Assembly: GCF_019320115.1 (NCBI RefSeq)
Contig: NC_089583.1
Span: 78,617,739 to 78,681,738, forward strand
Reading direction: 5' to 3'
DNA from: Miscanthus floridulus
Lineage: Eukaryota > Streptophyta > Magnoliopsida > Poales > Poaceae
DNA: 64,000 nucleotides
Numbering within the stretch: the first letter of the stretch is position 1; each line of letters starts with the position of its first letter. Below are positions 1 through 11,706 of this stretch, in pieces. The notes beneath the pieces were generated by a model that saw only the letters and a program-made list of their open reading frames with translations, made no database searches and had not been told where the DNA came from. A program made the position numbers and the translations under genes.

Positions 1-710
1 GGTTTGTCACGCTGTCAGTCGATAGGACTTAAGAAAATTTGTATAAGTTTTGAAATGTTGATTTTACTGATTTTTGTGATCCAATTTCACACATGTTAGG
101 AGCTGAATTAGTTAATGATCCAAAAATAAAAGTTGTTCCTTATAGCAAATACTACAACTTTGCTTTAGTGATCTCCTCCATGCAATGTCTCTAACACCTA
201 GTTTAAATTTGGTCAAACATGTCACATTTAAATGATGATACACTTCAAAGCATGGCTTAATGACCTAATTACCCCTAACCATGAATATCAAAGTTGTTCA
301 TAATGATACTCTAAACATGTTTAAGCAATTTGCAAGGTCCTTCAATCATTTCATGTATTAGTCACTCATAGAGCTATTTAATGTAATCACATGAAACATG
401 ACTTAAGGGCTTGATCACAGGAATGACATTCATGAACCATGTTCCTTTTGCTAACCTAAGTGTTGCTACATGTTTGTGTGACTCACATCCACCAAGTACC
501 TGTGTACACTCATGATCATATGCATAAACACATGGAGACATGAAATAATGAGAAAAGTTGCATATGTTCAAGGAAACATGCGATAACAAGCAAATGTTGC
601 AGATGTTTCAATCCAATGTTTCAATTGTAAATGCATGTTTATGAATGCTTGATGCTCATGCTCATGTTATGCAAGTCAAGTTATGCAAGGCTAACACCAA
701 AGGTGTTACA
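1..710 (-). repeat. 3' LTR of the chromovirus (partial)
   Basis: Positions 1-710 match 10996-11706 with only a few substitutions and one single-base indel (a T run near 170). In sense orientation the LTR begins TGTAACACC at 710. The remainder lies outside the window. Confidence 0.95.
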
Positions 711-722
711 GCCCCTCCCCTT
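711..722 (-). other. Polypurine tract of the chromovirus
   Basis: On the minus strand the sequence AAGGGGAGGGGC lies immediately before the 3' LTR start TGTAACACC. This is where plus-strand DNA priming is expected during reverse transcription. Confidence 0.85.
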
Positions 723-761
723 ATAAAAATCTCGTCTCGAGATTTGCAAGACCTACCATTC

Positions 762-2486
762 TTAGAAAAAGGCAGGATAAACTTCTCGTAGATAATCTTC
801 TCTTTCCCACATAGCATCTTGTTCACTATGATTGTTCCACACCACCTTATAGAACTTAATAATCTTACTCCGTGTTACTCTCTCCATCTCCTCTAATACT
901 CGAATTGGCTTTTCTTCGTAGGTCAAATCCGATTGAAGCTGCACATTGGTGGGTGCAATAGCTTCTTCAGGTACTCAAAGACATTTCTTCAACTGAGAAA
1001 CATGGAAGACATCAAATATTGCACTCATCTCTGGTGGAAGTTGTAACTTATACACAACATTTCCTTTCCATTCCAAAATCTTGTATGGCCCCACATATCT
1101 AGGTGAAAGCTTCTTTTTCATCCCAAATCTCTTCACCCCTTTCATGGGTGATACTTTCAAGTATACATAGTCACTAACTTCAAAAGTCAGTGGTCTTCTT
1201 CTTCTATCAGCATAACTCTTTTGTCTCGATTGAGCTGCCTTCATATGCTGTTAGATGATACGTACTTGCTCTTCGGCTTCATTGACAAAGTCAATACCAA
1301 AGTATCTCCTTTCACCGGGCTCAATCCAATTCAATGGAGTTCTACATTTTCTGCCATACAATGCTTCAAATGGAGCCATCTTGATACTCGCTTGATAACT
1401 GTTGTTATAGGAGAACTTAGCTAAAGGTAACCATTTCTCCCATCAACCTTTTGAAGATATAACACAAGCTCTAAGCAAATCTTCTAGGATTTGGTTCACT
1501 TGCTCCATCTATCCTGAAGTTTGCAGATGGTATGCCAAACTTCTGATTAGCTTAGTTCCCAAAGCCTGGTGTAAGTGCTCCCAGAAATGAGCTATGAACT
1601 ATGGTCCTCGATCTGAGATTATAGTCCTAGGTACTCTATACAGTCTCACGATCTGGGAAACATATATCTCAGCGTATTTCCCAACTATATACCATGTGTT
1701 CACGGGTATGAAGTGTGCTGACTTGGTGAGGTGATCAACAATAACCCATATTGAATCATGACTTTGTGGTGTCATTGGAAGGCCTATGATAAAGTCCATG
1801 TTGATTTTCTCCCATTTCCAACCTAGAATAGGCAATGGCTGAAGTAATCTGGCAGATTTCATATGAACAGCTTTTACTCTACTGCAGTTATCACACCTAG
1901 CGACATAGGCTGCGATCTCTTTCTTCATCTTAGTCCACCAAAAACGGGTTTTCAAATCTTGGTACATCTTACTACTACCCGGATGGATAGACAATTTGGA
2001 CAAGTGAGCTTCATCTAAAATTTGATTCCTTAGCTCATGGTCTTTTGGTACCACAAGTTGGTCTTCAAACCATAATACACCTCTTTTGTCCAATCTAAAA
2101 TGTTTGGTTTCTTGCTCTTGCATTTTTCTCTTGATGTGACTTATTCCTACATCTGTCTGCTGTAGCTCTATGATTTTGCTCTCAAGTGAACAACTAATCG
2201 TGATATTGTGTAGTACAGTAGGATGTAATAAGTAGAACCCATCTTCCAATAATGCTTCTGTAGTGTTGCAATGAGACTTTTGACTTAGTGCATCTACTAC
2301 TACATTAGCTTTACCCGGATGGTAATGCACTTCTAAATTGTAGTCCTTAATTAGCTCTAACCATCTTTGTTGTCTCATGTTCAGCTCTGGTTGGGTAAAG
2401 ATATACTTGAGACTTTTGTGGTCGGTAAATATATGACATATATTGCCCAACAAATAATGTCTCCATATCTTTAATGCGTGAACCAC
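762..2486 (-). pseudogene. Integrase with C-terminal chromodomain (broken)
   Basis: This is the 3' half of the chromovirus pol gene. After the end of RNase H (to about 2270), the integrase shows an H-x-H...C-x2-C zinc-binding region (about 1880-2010), the MDFI first catalytic Asp (about 1795) and the ISDRGP second Asp (about 1605). An in-frame stop follows that motif. The Glu-containing QVNQILEDLLRAC segment survives near 1480 but has another stop beside it. An intact stretch at 975-1244 holds the integrase C-terminal GPY-type region (YVGPYKILEW). The final ORF at 762-944 is a chromodomain (YKVVWNNHSEQDAMWERED), which in this lineage is thought to bind H3K9-methylated chromatin and direct insertion to heterochromatin. 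At least four lesions rule out function. Confidence 0.9.
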
Positions 2487-4087
2487 TGCTGCAGTTCTAA
2501 ATCATGTGTAGGGTAGTTGACTTCATGCTTTCTCAATTGCCGAGAAGCATATGCAATTACTCTTCCTTCTTGCATAAGCACACATCCTAAACCTATTCCC
2601 GATGCATCACAAAATACATCGGAAGGCTTTTCAATGTCTGGTTGTGCTAGCACAGGTGCTGTAGTCAACAAAGTTCTGAGGGTGTGAAAAGCTACTTCAC
2701 ATTCTGGTGTCCATTTGTACTTCTCATCTTTCTGAAGTAGTCTGGTCATAGGCTTAGCTATCTTTGAGAAATCTAGAATGAACCGACGATAATATCCTGC
2801 TAACCCTAGAAAACTCCAAACTTCATGAACCGAAGTTGGGGCTTTCCAATCTATGACCTCTTGTACTTTTGATGGGTCTACAGAGATTCCATCTCTTGAT
2901 AAGATGTGACCTAAGAAAGGTACTTTGCTCAACCAAAATTCACACTTGCTAAATTTTGCATATAGCTTATGCTCCCTCAATCTGGATAAAACAATCCTCA
3001 GATGCTCTTCATGATCTGACTCATTTTCTGAATAAATCAATATATCATCGATAAACATGACCACAAACTTGTCAAGTTCAGGCATGAATACCGAGTTCAT
3101 CAGGGACATGAAGTAGGCTGGAGCATTTGTTAGTCCAAAAGACATAACCAAATACTCATATAAGCCATACCTAGTAGAGAAAGTAGTTTTAGGTATATCC
3201 TCCGACCTGATTTTTATCTGATGGTAACCTGATCTCAAATCAATTTTGGAGAATACCTTTGCCTTCGCTAGCTGATCGAACAAGATGTCGATGCAAGGCA
3301 ATGGATATTTGTTCTTGATGGTCATAGCATTGAGTGGTCTGTAATCTACACACATTCTCAGTGACTTGTCCTTCTTTTTCACAAACAAGGCTGGACATCC
3401 CCATGGAGATGAGCTAGGTTGGATAAGACCCTTGTCCAATAGATCTTGCAATTGAACCTTAAGTTCTGCTAACTCGTTGGGTGGCATTCTATAGGGCCTT
3501 CTTGATATGGGTGCCATACCTGGCACTAACTCAATCTTAAATTCCACATCCCTATCTAGTGGTAGACCTGGTAATTCTTCTAGAAATACATCTAGAAACT
3601 CATAAACCACTAGGATATCACAAAGTGTGGTGGTTTGGATAGCACAAGCTAAATGTTGGAGTTCAAAATTACGGGAGAGTGGTACTAGAAAAGCATTCCC
3701 TCCCGTGGGTTCTCTCAACATAATAGTACGGGTGCTAGTGTCAATAAGAACACCATGATCCTTCATCCAATTCATGCCTAAGATTACACTTATCGATAAC
3801 CCAGGCAATACTATCAAATCCATTGTGTACTCCCTCCCTTGTATAGAGATGAGCACATTTTTGACTATCTTTTTGGTAGAAATAGTACCCCCTACTAAAC
3901 TTATATTATAACCCCCTTTGCTTACTTCAATTATTTCTTGATCATGTCTAGATGCAAATGCTTGACTCATAAATGAATGAGAAGCTCCCGAATCAAATAA
4001 AACAACATCGAGATGCTTGTTGACGAGAAACATACCAGCCGTGACAACTTCTCCAGCGGGCACTTCCTCAACAGCGGTATAATGCAC
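2471..4087 (-). pseudogene. Protease, reverse transcriptase and start of RNase H (broken)
   Basis: A long open stretch of the chromovirus polyprotein. The retropepsin active site DSGASHSF is at about 3975-3995. RT follows, with [20 protein letters not shown] (about 3330-3390) and catalytic FIDDILIYS (about 3036-3060). RNase H starts with [13 protein letters not shown] (about 2590). The ORF ends at 2471 in a short out-of-frame tail, and the correct frame resumes in the overlapping ORF ending at 1599, so a one-base frameshift lies near 2495. Domain order PR-RT-RH-IN is that of Ty3/gypsy. Confidence 0.92.
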
Positions 4088-4098
4088 GTATCCTGGAC

Positions 4099-5164
4099 GT
4101 GCCCTTGCGTTCGTCTGCCTCTGATTGTTCTAATTTGGGTTGCCATTCTTCTTGGGGTGGGGGCATTCCTTGGCCCAATGACCCATTTGATTGTAGTTGA
4201 AACATGGCTGATTATTCCTAGGTCCTATGGAGCTCCCCTGACTACCAGTCCCTTTTGGTAAGGCAATAGTGAATGCCTTATAGAATGGTTTCTATGGCCT
4301 GTTATTCTGAGCTTTAGGTGGTGGAGGCCTAAACTTGGGTGCAGGTGGACGGAATTGTGGCCTAGCTATGATAGGCGCTTTTGACTATGAAGATCCAAAG
4401 GCACCTACCTCATATGCCCTCTTGTAACCCTTAGCAACGGCATGCATGTTATTGTGGTTTTCATGGGTCAAGGCATCACTAATAAACTCATTGTACGTGG
4501 CACACCTAGAATTGGCCATGGTCTTCATCAGTTTGGTACCTAGACCCCGCTTGAAGCTCTCTATCTTTTTCTCCTCAGTATCCACAAAACCTGGAGCATA
4601 TCTAGACAGGTTGTTGAATGCGTGCATATATTCTGTGAGGGTCTTTGTTCCTTGAGTGAGCCTCATAAATTTAGCCGCTTTCATGCGCATTAGGCCCGGG
4701 GGAATATGATGTCCCCTAAAAGCCAGCTTGAACTGTTCCTAGGTCACTCGCGCATTAGCAGGCAGAGACAACAAGAAATGTGTCCACTAGATCCCTGCTG
4801 GTCCTTGCAGCTAATGAGAAGCATACTTAGCTTTCAGATGCTCTGTGACCCTTAGCAGACGAAATTTCTGCTCAATGGTGTTGAGCCACTCGTCAGCCTG
4901 CAGTGGTTCCTCAGTCACCTTGAAGATTGGAGGCTTCATATCTAGAAATTCCTTGAATGTACTGTGCTGATTTGGCTCGGCCCCTGGTTGATGTGGGTGG
5001 CCACGAGCGATGTTTTGCGCGATGAGGCACAGAGCTTCTTCCATTGTCCTTTGGCTCCCTAAGAACTGGGTAAAGAACTCCTGAGCAGACGACGGCGGTG
5101 GGGGTGGCAAGTCATCATTATTGCCATCCTGGCTGCCACCAGCTCTAGCACGGGTGCGCGTCAT
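4099..5164 (-). pseudogene. Gag (capsid and zinc knuckle), degenerate
   Basis: Start Met at 5164 (MTRTRARAGGSQDGNN). A proline run and a Retrotrans_gag-like region follow (DEWLNTIEQKFRLL at 4860-4905; LTQGTKTLTEYMHAF at about 4620-4660). The chain is interrupted by stops near 4811, 4795, 4740 and 4385. Downstream is a zinc knuckle at about 4155-4200 reading CFNYNQMGHWAKEC. The second zinc ligand, normally Cys, is Tyr, so the CCHC box is lost. Gag would form the particle and bind RNA. It reads directly into the protease ORF. Confidence 0.85.
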
Positions 5165-5535
5165 CTGCGAAGTTGCAACAATAAGCGATTATTGGTTGAT
5201 GTCAAGAGATTGCAAATGAATCATAATCATGCCAAACTGAAATTACTGGAGAAAATTCTCAAATTCACAATAAAAACAGAGGCATAATAATTCATTCTCA
5301 CAACATGACATCCCCAATTTGACCACTTATCGCGCTCATAACGCATGCAAATTTAAATCGTGATCACCAATAAAGGACTGGAATTGCATTGATGTTTAAC
5401 CAAACGTGCGATAGTCGTGCGATTAACAATATTACATGATAGTCGGATTACCAATACAAAATTCGAACTATAGGTCCATTACATGAATAAAGGTGATACA
5501 TTAAGTACTTATACTAAGTACTACGCGATCTAATC
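5165..5535 (-). other. Spacer between accessory ORF and gag
   Basis: AT-rich and non-coding as far as I can see; many stops in all frames. It separates the accessory ORF stop (5536) from the gag start (5164). Confidence 0.5.
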
Positions 5536-6443
5536 CTAGTCATGATCACTATCGAGGTCAGAGATAGGATCATCTCCTTCCTCAGGCTCCTCATCATCAT
5601 CTTCTTCCATATCTAGACCATCCTCTTGATCCATCTCTATGGCTCTAGGCAGAACATAAGGGTGGAGCTGGTTATTCAGCTGATGACCTCCTCATGTAGG
5701 TTGTCATTGTACTCTTCCGCATTGGCCAGCTGCTGCTCTAGCTCAAACTGTCGAGCTCTTAGAACATCTTCTATGGACCAGGCTTCATTCCTCTGGTGAG
5801 TTAACTGAGCCATCTCTGCATTGAGCCTCTCAATCTCAGTGTCATGCTCCCTCTGAAGCTGATGTCGGTCCTCACGGGCACGACCAAGAGTACCAGACAC
5901 ACGTCTTAGGCTACCTTCTACTCCATCTAACACCTTCATAACTATGAACATGGCGCTCATGGCAGGGTTATCACTATTCTGCCCTTCTGCTGCACCAATC
6001 TCCAAGGATCTTCCTCTTGCCTACTGCCATGAGTTAGTGGAGGGGTTGCCCCTCGGAAAGACTCCAACCAAAGCGGCTACCAGCTCCTGAGGAAAACGAT
6101 CCATGATATCCCTCAGTATCCCAAAGGCTGCCCTGCCAGCTGCTTCTTCAGCAGTCCTGCTCGTTGACTCATAACAACAACCTGTCCACTCAGAACTGTC
6201 ACCTCGGGGATGAACAACGGCCTCCACAGTAACCAAGAGACCCTCCCCCAACTGCTCATTCGCCCAGAAGTAGCGGGCCTCCATTCCATTAGGATAGCCT
6301 ACATAGCTGAGCACTCTCCACAAGAGTGTAGGCATCCCAAACTCTCCAAGAAATGTGTGGCATTGACGGGTACATGGAGCAAGCTGACGGTGGGGAGCTC
6401 TGCCTTCGGTGGACTTGCGAGTGGTTTGCTTTGTGCGTGCCAT
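5536..6443 (-). pseudogene. Accessory ORF with histone H3-tail-like N-terminus, coiled coil and acidic tail
   Basis: This ORF lies between the 5' LTR and gag, in the sense orientation. From Met at 6443 it starts MARTKQTTRKSTEGRAPHRQ, then LAP. Lined up with histone H3, A1-T6, R8-T11, G13, A15-P16 and Q19-A21 are identical, and lysines at H3 positions 4 and 9 are kept. Changes are A7T, G12E, K14R, R17H, K18R and T22P. No histone fold follows. Residues about 25-140 form an unrecognised domain ending in a helix-like TAEEAAGRAAFGIL. An in-frame TAG at 6021-6023 interrupts it. The same frame continues as a strong coiled coil (5676-6005: DRHQLQREHDTEIERLNAEM and on). After one frameshift near 5680 an acidic Asp/Glu-rich tail ends at TAG 5536. 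Intact length would be about 300 residues. I do not recognise this ORF as a standard part of Tekay elements. The function is unknown. Confidence 0.8.
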
Positions 6444-7191
6444 ATGCACCATTAACATGTACCACTTGGTGAGAGACTAGGCCATAATGGAGAAGAGTTA
6501 CATATCCGAGTAAGAAATTTATAAGGGGAGGAACAATGTAATTATTTATTATCATGATGCATGCACGTTTCATACGTCCTCACAAACTTAGGAAAACATT
6601 TATTTCTAATGGTAGACACGGTGGCATACATACGTTCTCTCATATGTAGCGTAACTAGTCGAGCTACATGTTTCGTTGTTAGTGTACCTGCATAAAATTT
6701 CATTTCAGCCCAAACCCATAATGAAATATGCAGAAGGTAAATTTAAATACTTCCATATATGTATACCCATACATATACTTCCGTATCAAGCTACCCGACG
6801 ATAATTTAAACCCACAATTAAATACGTACCCTATACACATGCAAGCATGCATACATAGCCGTACCAAAGCTAACTCTCCTCGACTGCACGCTCACATCTT
6901 GCGGTCCTACTCTCATCATCTTACCTTGGCGTAGAGGCAGTTGATCCATACATTACCATTCAAGTGAATGGCATCCATACAATAGCACGCCGTATGGACG
7001 ACGAAGTAAAAACCCCCATGTTAGTACTTAAATAGCCACCTAATAGTCCTTAATTTGGGCATAAGGAAAGTGATCATTGGCACACTTTAGATTTCAAATA
7101 CCTATTATATAACTATTAGTTGCTAGAGAAGGGGTTTTGGAAACAAAAACTTTTATTTTAAATACACATGTGACAATTAACATTGAATCTT
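6444..7191 (-). other. Chromovirus 5' leader
   Basis: About 750 bases between the primer-binding site and the accessory ORF. I see no convincing coding frame on either strand; the short ORFs here have no recognisable content. Confidence 0.5.
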
Positions 7192-7203
7192 GCTCTAATG
7201 CCA
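7192..7203 (-). other. Primer-binding site (degenerate tRNA-iMet type)
   Basis: On the minus strand TGGCATTAGAGC begins two bases inside the 5' LTR end. It differs from the usual initiator-Met site TGGTATCAGAGC by two transitions. Confidence 0.8.
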
Positions 7204-7205
7204 GC

Positions 7206-10200
7206 TGTCGCAGAACCGACCAATTTATAAGAGTACAAGTACAATAGCAGCCCGCAAGCGGTCGCACTATCATACTTGAACCCATATAAACCCAGTAGTC
7301 CGTCGAGTACCACGACGGGCCTCGATAAACGATTTACAATAACCAAGATCGTATATGATTCAACATACATGCCACATATTACATAAAGTTCATAGATACT
7401 TTTCATCATCAGAGTACGAATAAAAGTTATTACAAACCGAATTTGATAGATAAAGCAGAAGCAAATAAGTTCGAAAATAAAGTTTCCAACATAGTTTGAT
7501 ACAGTGCCAAGTAGGATCACGGTCCACAAAAGCAAAGACAGGGATTAATAAAGAAGCCTGCCCAAGGCTTACTCCTCATCCACGGCGGGATAGAAGCAAC
7601 TCTTGCAATAACCATGATACACAGTGCCATCTGCAACAATGGGAAATAAAACCCTGAGTACGAGAAGGTACTCAGCTAGACTTACCCATCATAAACCAGA
7701 AATAAAATGACTCCAAGGATTATGCAAGGCTGTATAAGTGGAGATAACTCGACAACATTTTGCATAAAAGCAATTGACTTAGTTGTACCATTACAATTCC
7801 TTGATCAAGTTAATTATAACTATCCATTTCTAGATTAGCAACTATCCTGTGCCAAACATGTGGTATATCAATTTAAAAGCATACAATAGTAACCATAGTA
7901 GGTATTGTAATTCCATATTCATCCAAACCATCATGTTCCATAACACAGTTACTACGATGTTGGGACTAGCCAAGTTTCTCACTATCCGGGAGAGACGGCG
8001 ATTCGAATCGATTTCAACCAGCCAGGAATTTATTCCTAACACAAACCCAGGCATACCGTGTGAAGGCAGCCTTAGGTCACCTTTGGTACAACTTAGGTCC
8101 ACATTTCGTGGGTCCGTACCGTGTCGCACAATCTGGGACACCAGATGCTAGGACGTTCAGACCTAGCCTGCCCTTGGGCTCAGTCTGATCGCCCCCCGCA
8201 AGGAGCGCACAATAGAACGGGACCTGGCCTGAGTTGAGCTACTCGGCTTCATGGTAGGAACGAGTTATCCGACCAGCTAAGTGAGAGGCATGCGTTCAAT
8301 CTTGTCAGAAGCACCAACAACGGTACAGTCCTTAATCGACATAGACGGGGATAGATCCACACCCAAGACCACCATGTCTTGTTGCTTCTCTATCGACCTC
8401 CCGCCCAGTCTCAATTTTCTTTTACCCCATGGTTCTGTTCCATGATGGCAAATATAGCCAACCGTGCTCCGGTATCCACCTATATCTCGTAGGTGATAGG
8501 ACATCACCCGACTTCTACCGATCTAAGCATGGCTAAGCATATATTCGATCCTGGACCTATACCTATTAAAGGTGTAATATCTGGACAAGGAATTTATATG
8601 CATCAAGTGGTTCCATTCAACTCTTATAACCTAATGCATAAATCATAAATACTCAAGTAATCATTTGTAAAATATGGGGAGACTTAGAATGCTCTAGGGC
8701 TTGCCTCGCAGAAAGGAAGTGGGGCGGTGATCAGGACACTCCAAAAGCTCTTTAGGATTCTGCTCCATGCCTTTGGGAGCTGCGACTTGAGGATTCTCCT
8801 GCTGGTCCCCTTCCTCTACTTCGTCGAATTCCAGCAACGTTATTTCTTCCTCCGATCCTAGATGCATGAATATGGCATAAGATATTGCGAATGCATATAT
8901 GTTAACAAGGGTAGTGTGATGATACATGAAGAATGCATTCTTGCAATTATTCTTATTAGCATGTGGTTTAAGTAACAACAAGTGCATCGCGTTTACTGAG
9001 TAGGTGCATATCTCTTCTTGATTATGTAATTAATTACTTCGACAATGCATCTACTACTTCACAAACAGCAGCTACTTGTTTTACTCATAACTGGAGTTCT
9101 ATTTATCCAAATGCAGTGATCCTAGACTTTCTGGAAAGCTTATAAAATTATCTACAACTTTGTTATTAACCATTTTTATAGTAAACATCATTTTTATCTT
9201 GCAACTTATCAAACTCCAGAATCTGTCTGGAATCCTTCCAATTTGCATTACAAAGTAACAATACTTCTACTTCATGTAATCATTCAAAGTTTGACAACAC
9301 AAAGTCTACCAACAGTTTAAGCATACAAAATACATCCAAGAAAATATAATGGTGAAGCCCAAACTATTTCTTTATATGCCTTTATTATTTTATTTGGATA
9401 CATAGGTTAAATAATAAATATATATCAAATGTGCATAAAAAATTCTTAAAAAATTTACAGTGCCTTACTAATGCTACCAAAAGACTACTGTAAAAGTTTC
9501 ATGCTATTTTATTCAGTAAAACACTCTATACAAAAAAGACAATGCATAAATGCTTAAAATAGCATAAATAGAAAACCCTAGTGAAAAGTGTCAAGCAATA
9601 GGTTTCCTATTTTTCTTAGCATCCTTATGGTACTAGGATTATCCCCAACAAATTTCATGAATAATGGATTCATAAATAATTTATAAAAATTCATACAAGG
9701 ATTCACTATTTATAAAAGAAAAATCTATAACTACAAATCTACACATGCACTGATCCTCAAATTTTTACCAGAGCTCATATATGTTAAGAATAGCTTACCA
9801 CAAAAAAATCATAATTTTTGGAGCAAAGGAACTTTAGATATAAAATAAACAAATTTGCATGCATTGAAAAACACATCTCAAATCTCCATTTAAATCTGCC
9901 AAAATTTCTACTGTAAGTGTCAAGATCATATTTTTCTTAAATACTACACTTCCTAAGAAACACTACCAAATTTATTGCACAATTTTTCAAGCTACCAAAC
10001 TGGAGATCTAAAATTCACAAAACACATGAAATCTGAATTCAAAATGAACTAGCTTTCAATACTGCTGTCGCTGACCGGTGGGACCCGCTGACAGAGGACC
10101 CCACATGTCATCGAGACAAGAACAGAGCAGGCGGCGCTACTCTACTAGCGCGGCTAGAGCTCACCGACGGCGAACCTGCCGGCGGTGACATCTTCACACG

Positions 10201-11706
10201 GTGATCTACTCGACCTCGCGCACACATTGCATTACTTGGTGGGACCTCTCGTCGGAGCTAGCGACTACGGCGGCGCCAATGGCGGGGCAGAGGTGCGGGT
10301 CGATGGCGTTATTTTGGTGGAAGCCACGGCGACTCGACCTAGAGCTCGGACAAGCATAACTGAGCTACGGTGAACCTATCTATCACTCTATCGTGGCCTG
10401 CAGTGGTCGGGTTAGGCCTGACCATGGCGACGGAGGTAGCGACAGAGCTCTGGTGAGGCTGTGCGCGGGGCTAGAGCTTACCGAGCTCAATCAGTGGGCA
10501 TGGGCTAGCGCAGGGAGTCGTTGGGATGGTGGTGGTGCTGTTGCGGTGATGGAGAAGCGGCTAGGCAAGCCAGTGACTGGCACGGCGATGGCGGCGAGTG
10601 GCGCTGCTGTTGCGGGCGCTGTGAGCGATGAAGGAGAGCCGGGAAATGCGAAATGGAGGCATGGGTAGGAGCGGGCGGTAGCTGGGGTGGTAATGGCTGG
10701 CTCAGGCGCGTCGTGTCCTGCATGGTCAGGGCAATGGCGATGCACGGCCATCACGATGTCCATGCGGCGGCTCTATCCTGGCGACGGTCGGCCACTGAAA
10801 TAGTTCGGTCAGTTCGTCAGTGAACGCGACGATCAGCCTGACAGCGAGTTTTTCAGTTGAAATATCTCCCAATGCAAAGTAATCCAGTGAATGATTCCAA
10901 AACAAAATTTGTAGTCCTAAGTACCATCTACAATTCTTGTTCAGTGAACTCATGCTAATTCACAATCGAAACAAAGTTATATCATCCCAAAGATTGGTTT
11001 GTCACGCTGTCAGTCGATAGGACTTAAGAAAATTTGTATAAGTCTTGAAATGTTGATTTTACTGATTTTTGTGATCCAATTTCACACATGTTAGGAGCTG
11101 AATTAGTTAATGATCCAAAAATAAAAGTTGTTCCTTATAGCAAATACTACAACTTTGCTTTTAGTGATCTCCTCCATGCAAGGTCTCTAACACCTAGTTC
11201 AAATTTGGTCAAACATGTCACATTTAAATGATGATACACTTCAAAGCATGGCTTAATGACCTAATTACCCCTAACCATGAATATCAAAGTTGTTCATAAT
11301 GATACTCTAAACATGTTTAAGCAATTTGCAAGGTCCTTCAATCATTTCATGTATTAGTCACTCATAGAGCTATTTAATGTAATCACATGAAACATGACTT
11401 AAGGGCTTGATCACGGGAATAACATTCATGAACCATGTTCCTTTTGCTAACCTAAGTGTTGCTACATGTTTGTGTGACTCACATCCACCAAGTACCTATG
11501 TACACTCATGATCATATGCATAAACACATGGAGACATGAAATAATGAGAAAAGTTGCATATGTTCAAGGAAACATGCGATAACAAGCAAATGTTGCAGAT
11601 GTTTCAATCCAATGTTTCAATTGTAAATGCGTGTTTATGAATGCTTGATGCTCATGCTCATGTTATGCAAGTCAAGTTATGCAAGGCTAACACCCGAGGT
11701 GTTACA
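7206..11706 (-). repeat. 5' LTR of the chromovirus (4501 bp)
   Basis: In sense orientation it starts TGTAACACCTCGGGTG at 11706 and ends GGTTCTGCGACA at 7206, giving TG...CA ends. The interior is AT-rich except for a GC-rich, CGG/GGC-rich block at about 10070-10800. Near its 3' end are a conserved hairpin and a GT-AG pair (7631-7685), shared with the other two Tekay-type LTRs in the window. Confidence 0.93.
7631..7685 (-). other. Conserved 55-nt GT-AG segment in Tekay LTR (copy 1)
   Basis: On the sense strand GTAAGTCTAGCTGAGTACC opens the segment and TTGCAG closes it, spanning exactly 55 nt. Equivalent segments are at 16851-16905 and 63312-63366. It may be a very short intron in the leader, or a structured element built round the TGAGTAC/GTACTCA hairpin. 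Confidence 0.45.

Larger units (their letters stand above)
1..11706 (-). mobile_element. Ty3/gypsy chromovirus, Tekay type, left end outside window
   Basis: The element lies on the minus strand. The right-hand (5') LTR spans 7206-11706, and the first 710 bases repeat its last 711 bases almost exactly, so they are the outer part of the 3' LTR. A primer-binding site adjoins the 5' LTR and a purine tract adjoins the 3' LTR. Order in the sense direction is 5' LTR, leader, accessory ORF, gag, protease, RT, RNase H, integrase, chromodomain, 3' LTR. The chromodomain and the long 4.5-kb LTRs point to the Tekay/Del lineage. Every coding region has stops or frameshifts, so this copy is not autonomous. 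It sits inside the antisense ORF of an older Tat element; the flank after 11706 is GTGGA, but the left target duplication is not visible. Confidence 0.92.

Noticed and set aside
6021..6458. Captured or decayed histone H3 gene
   Set aside because: Identity to H3 stops after about residue 21; no histone-fold helices follow, and the downstream frame is a coiled coil and acidic tail. A tail mimic fits better than a gene copy.
10393..10763. Ala/Gly/Pro-rich ORFs on both strands in the GC-rich LTR block
   Set aside because: Open frames on both strands at once reflect base composition; no conserved domain, and a similar block in the solo LTR has different frames.
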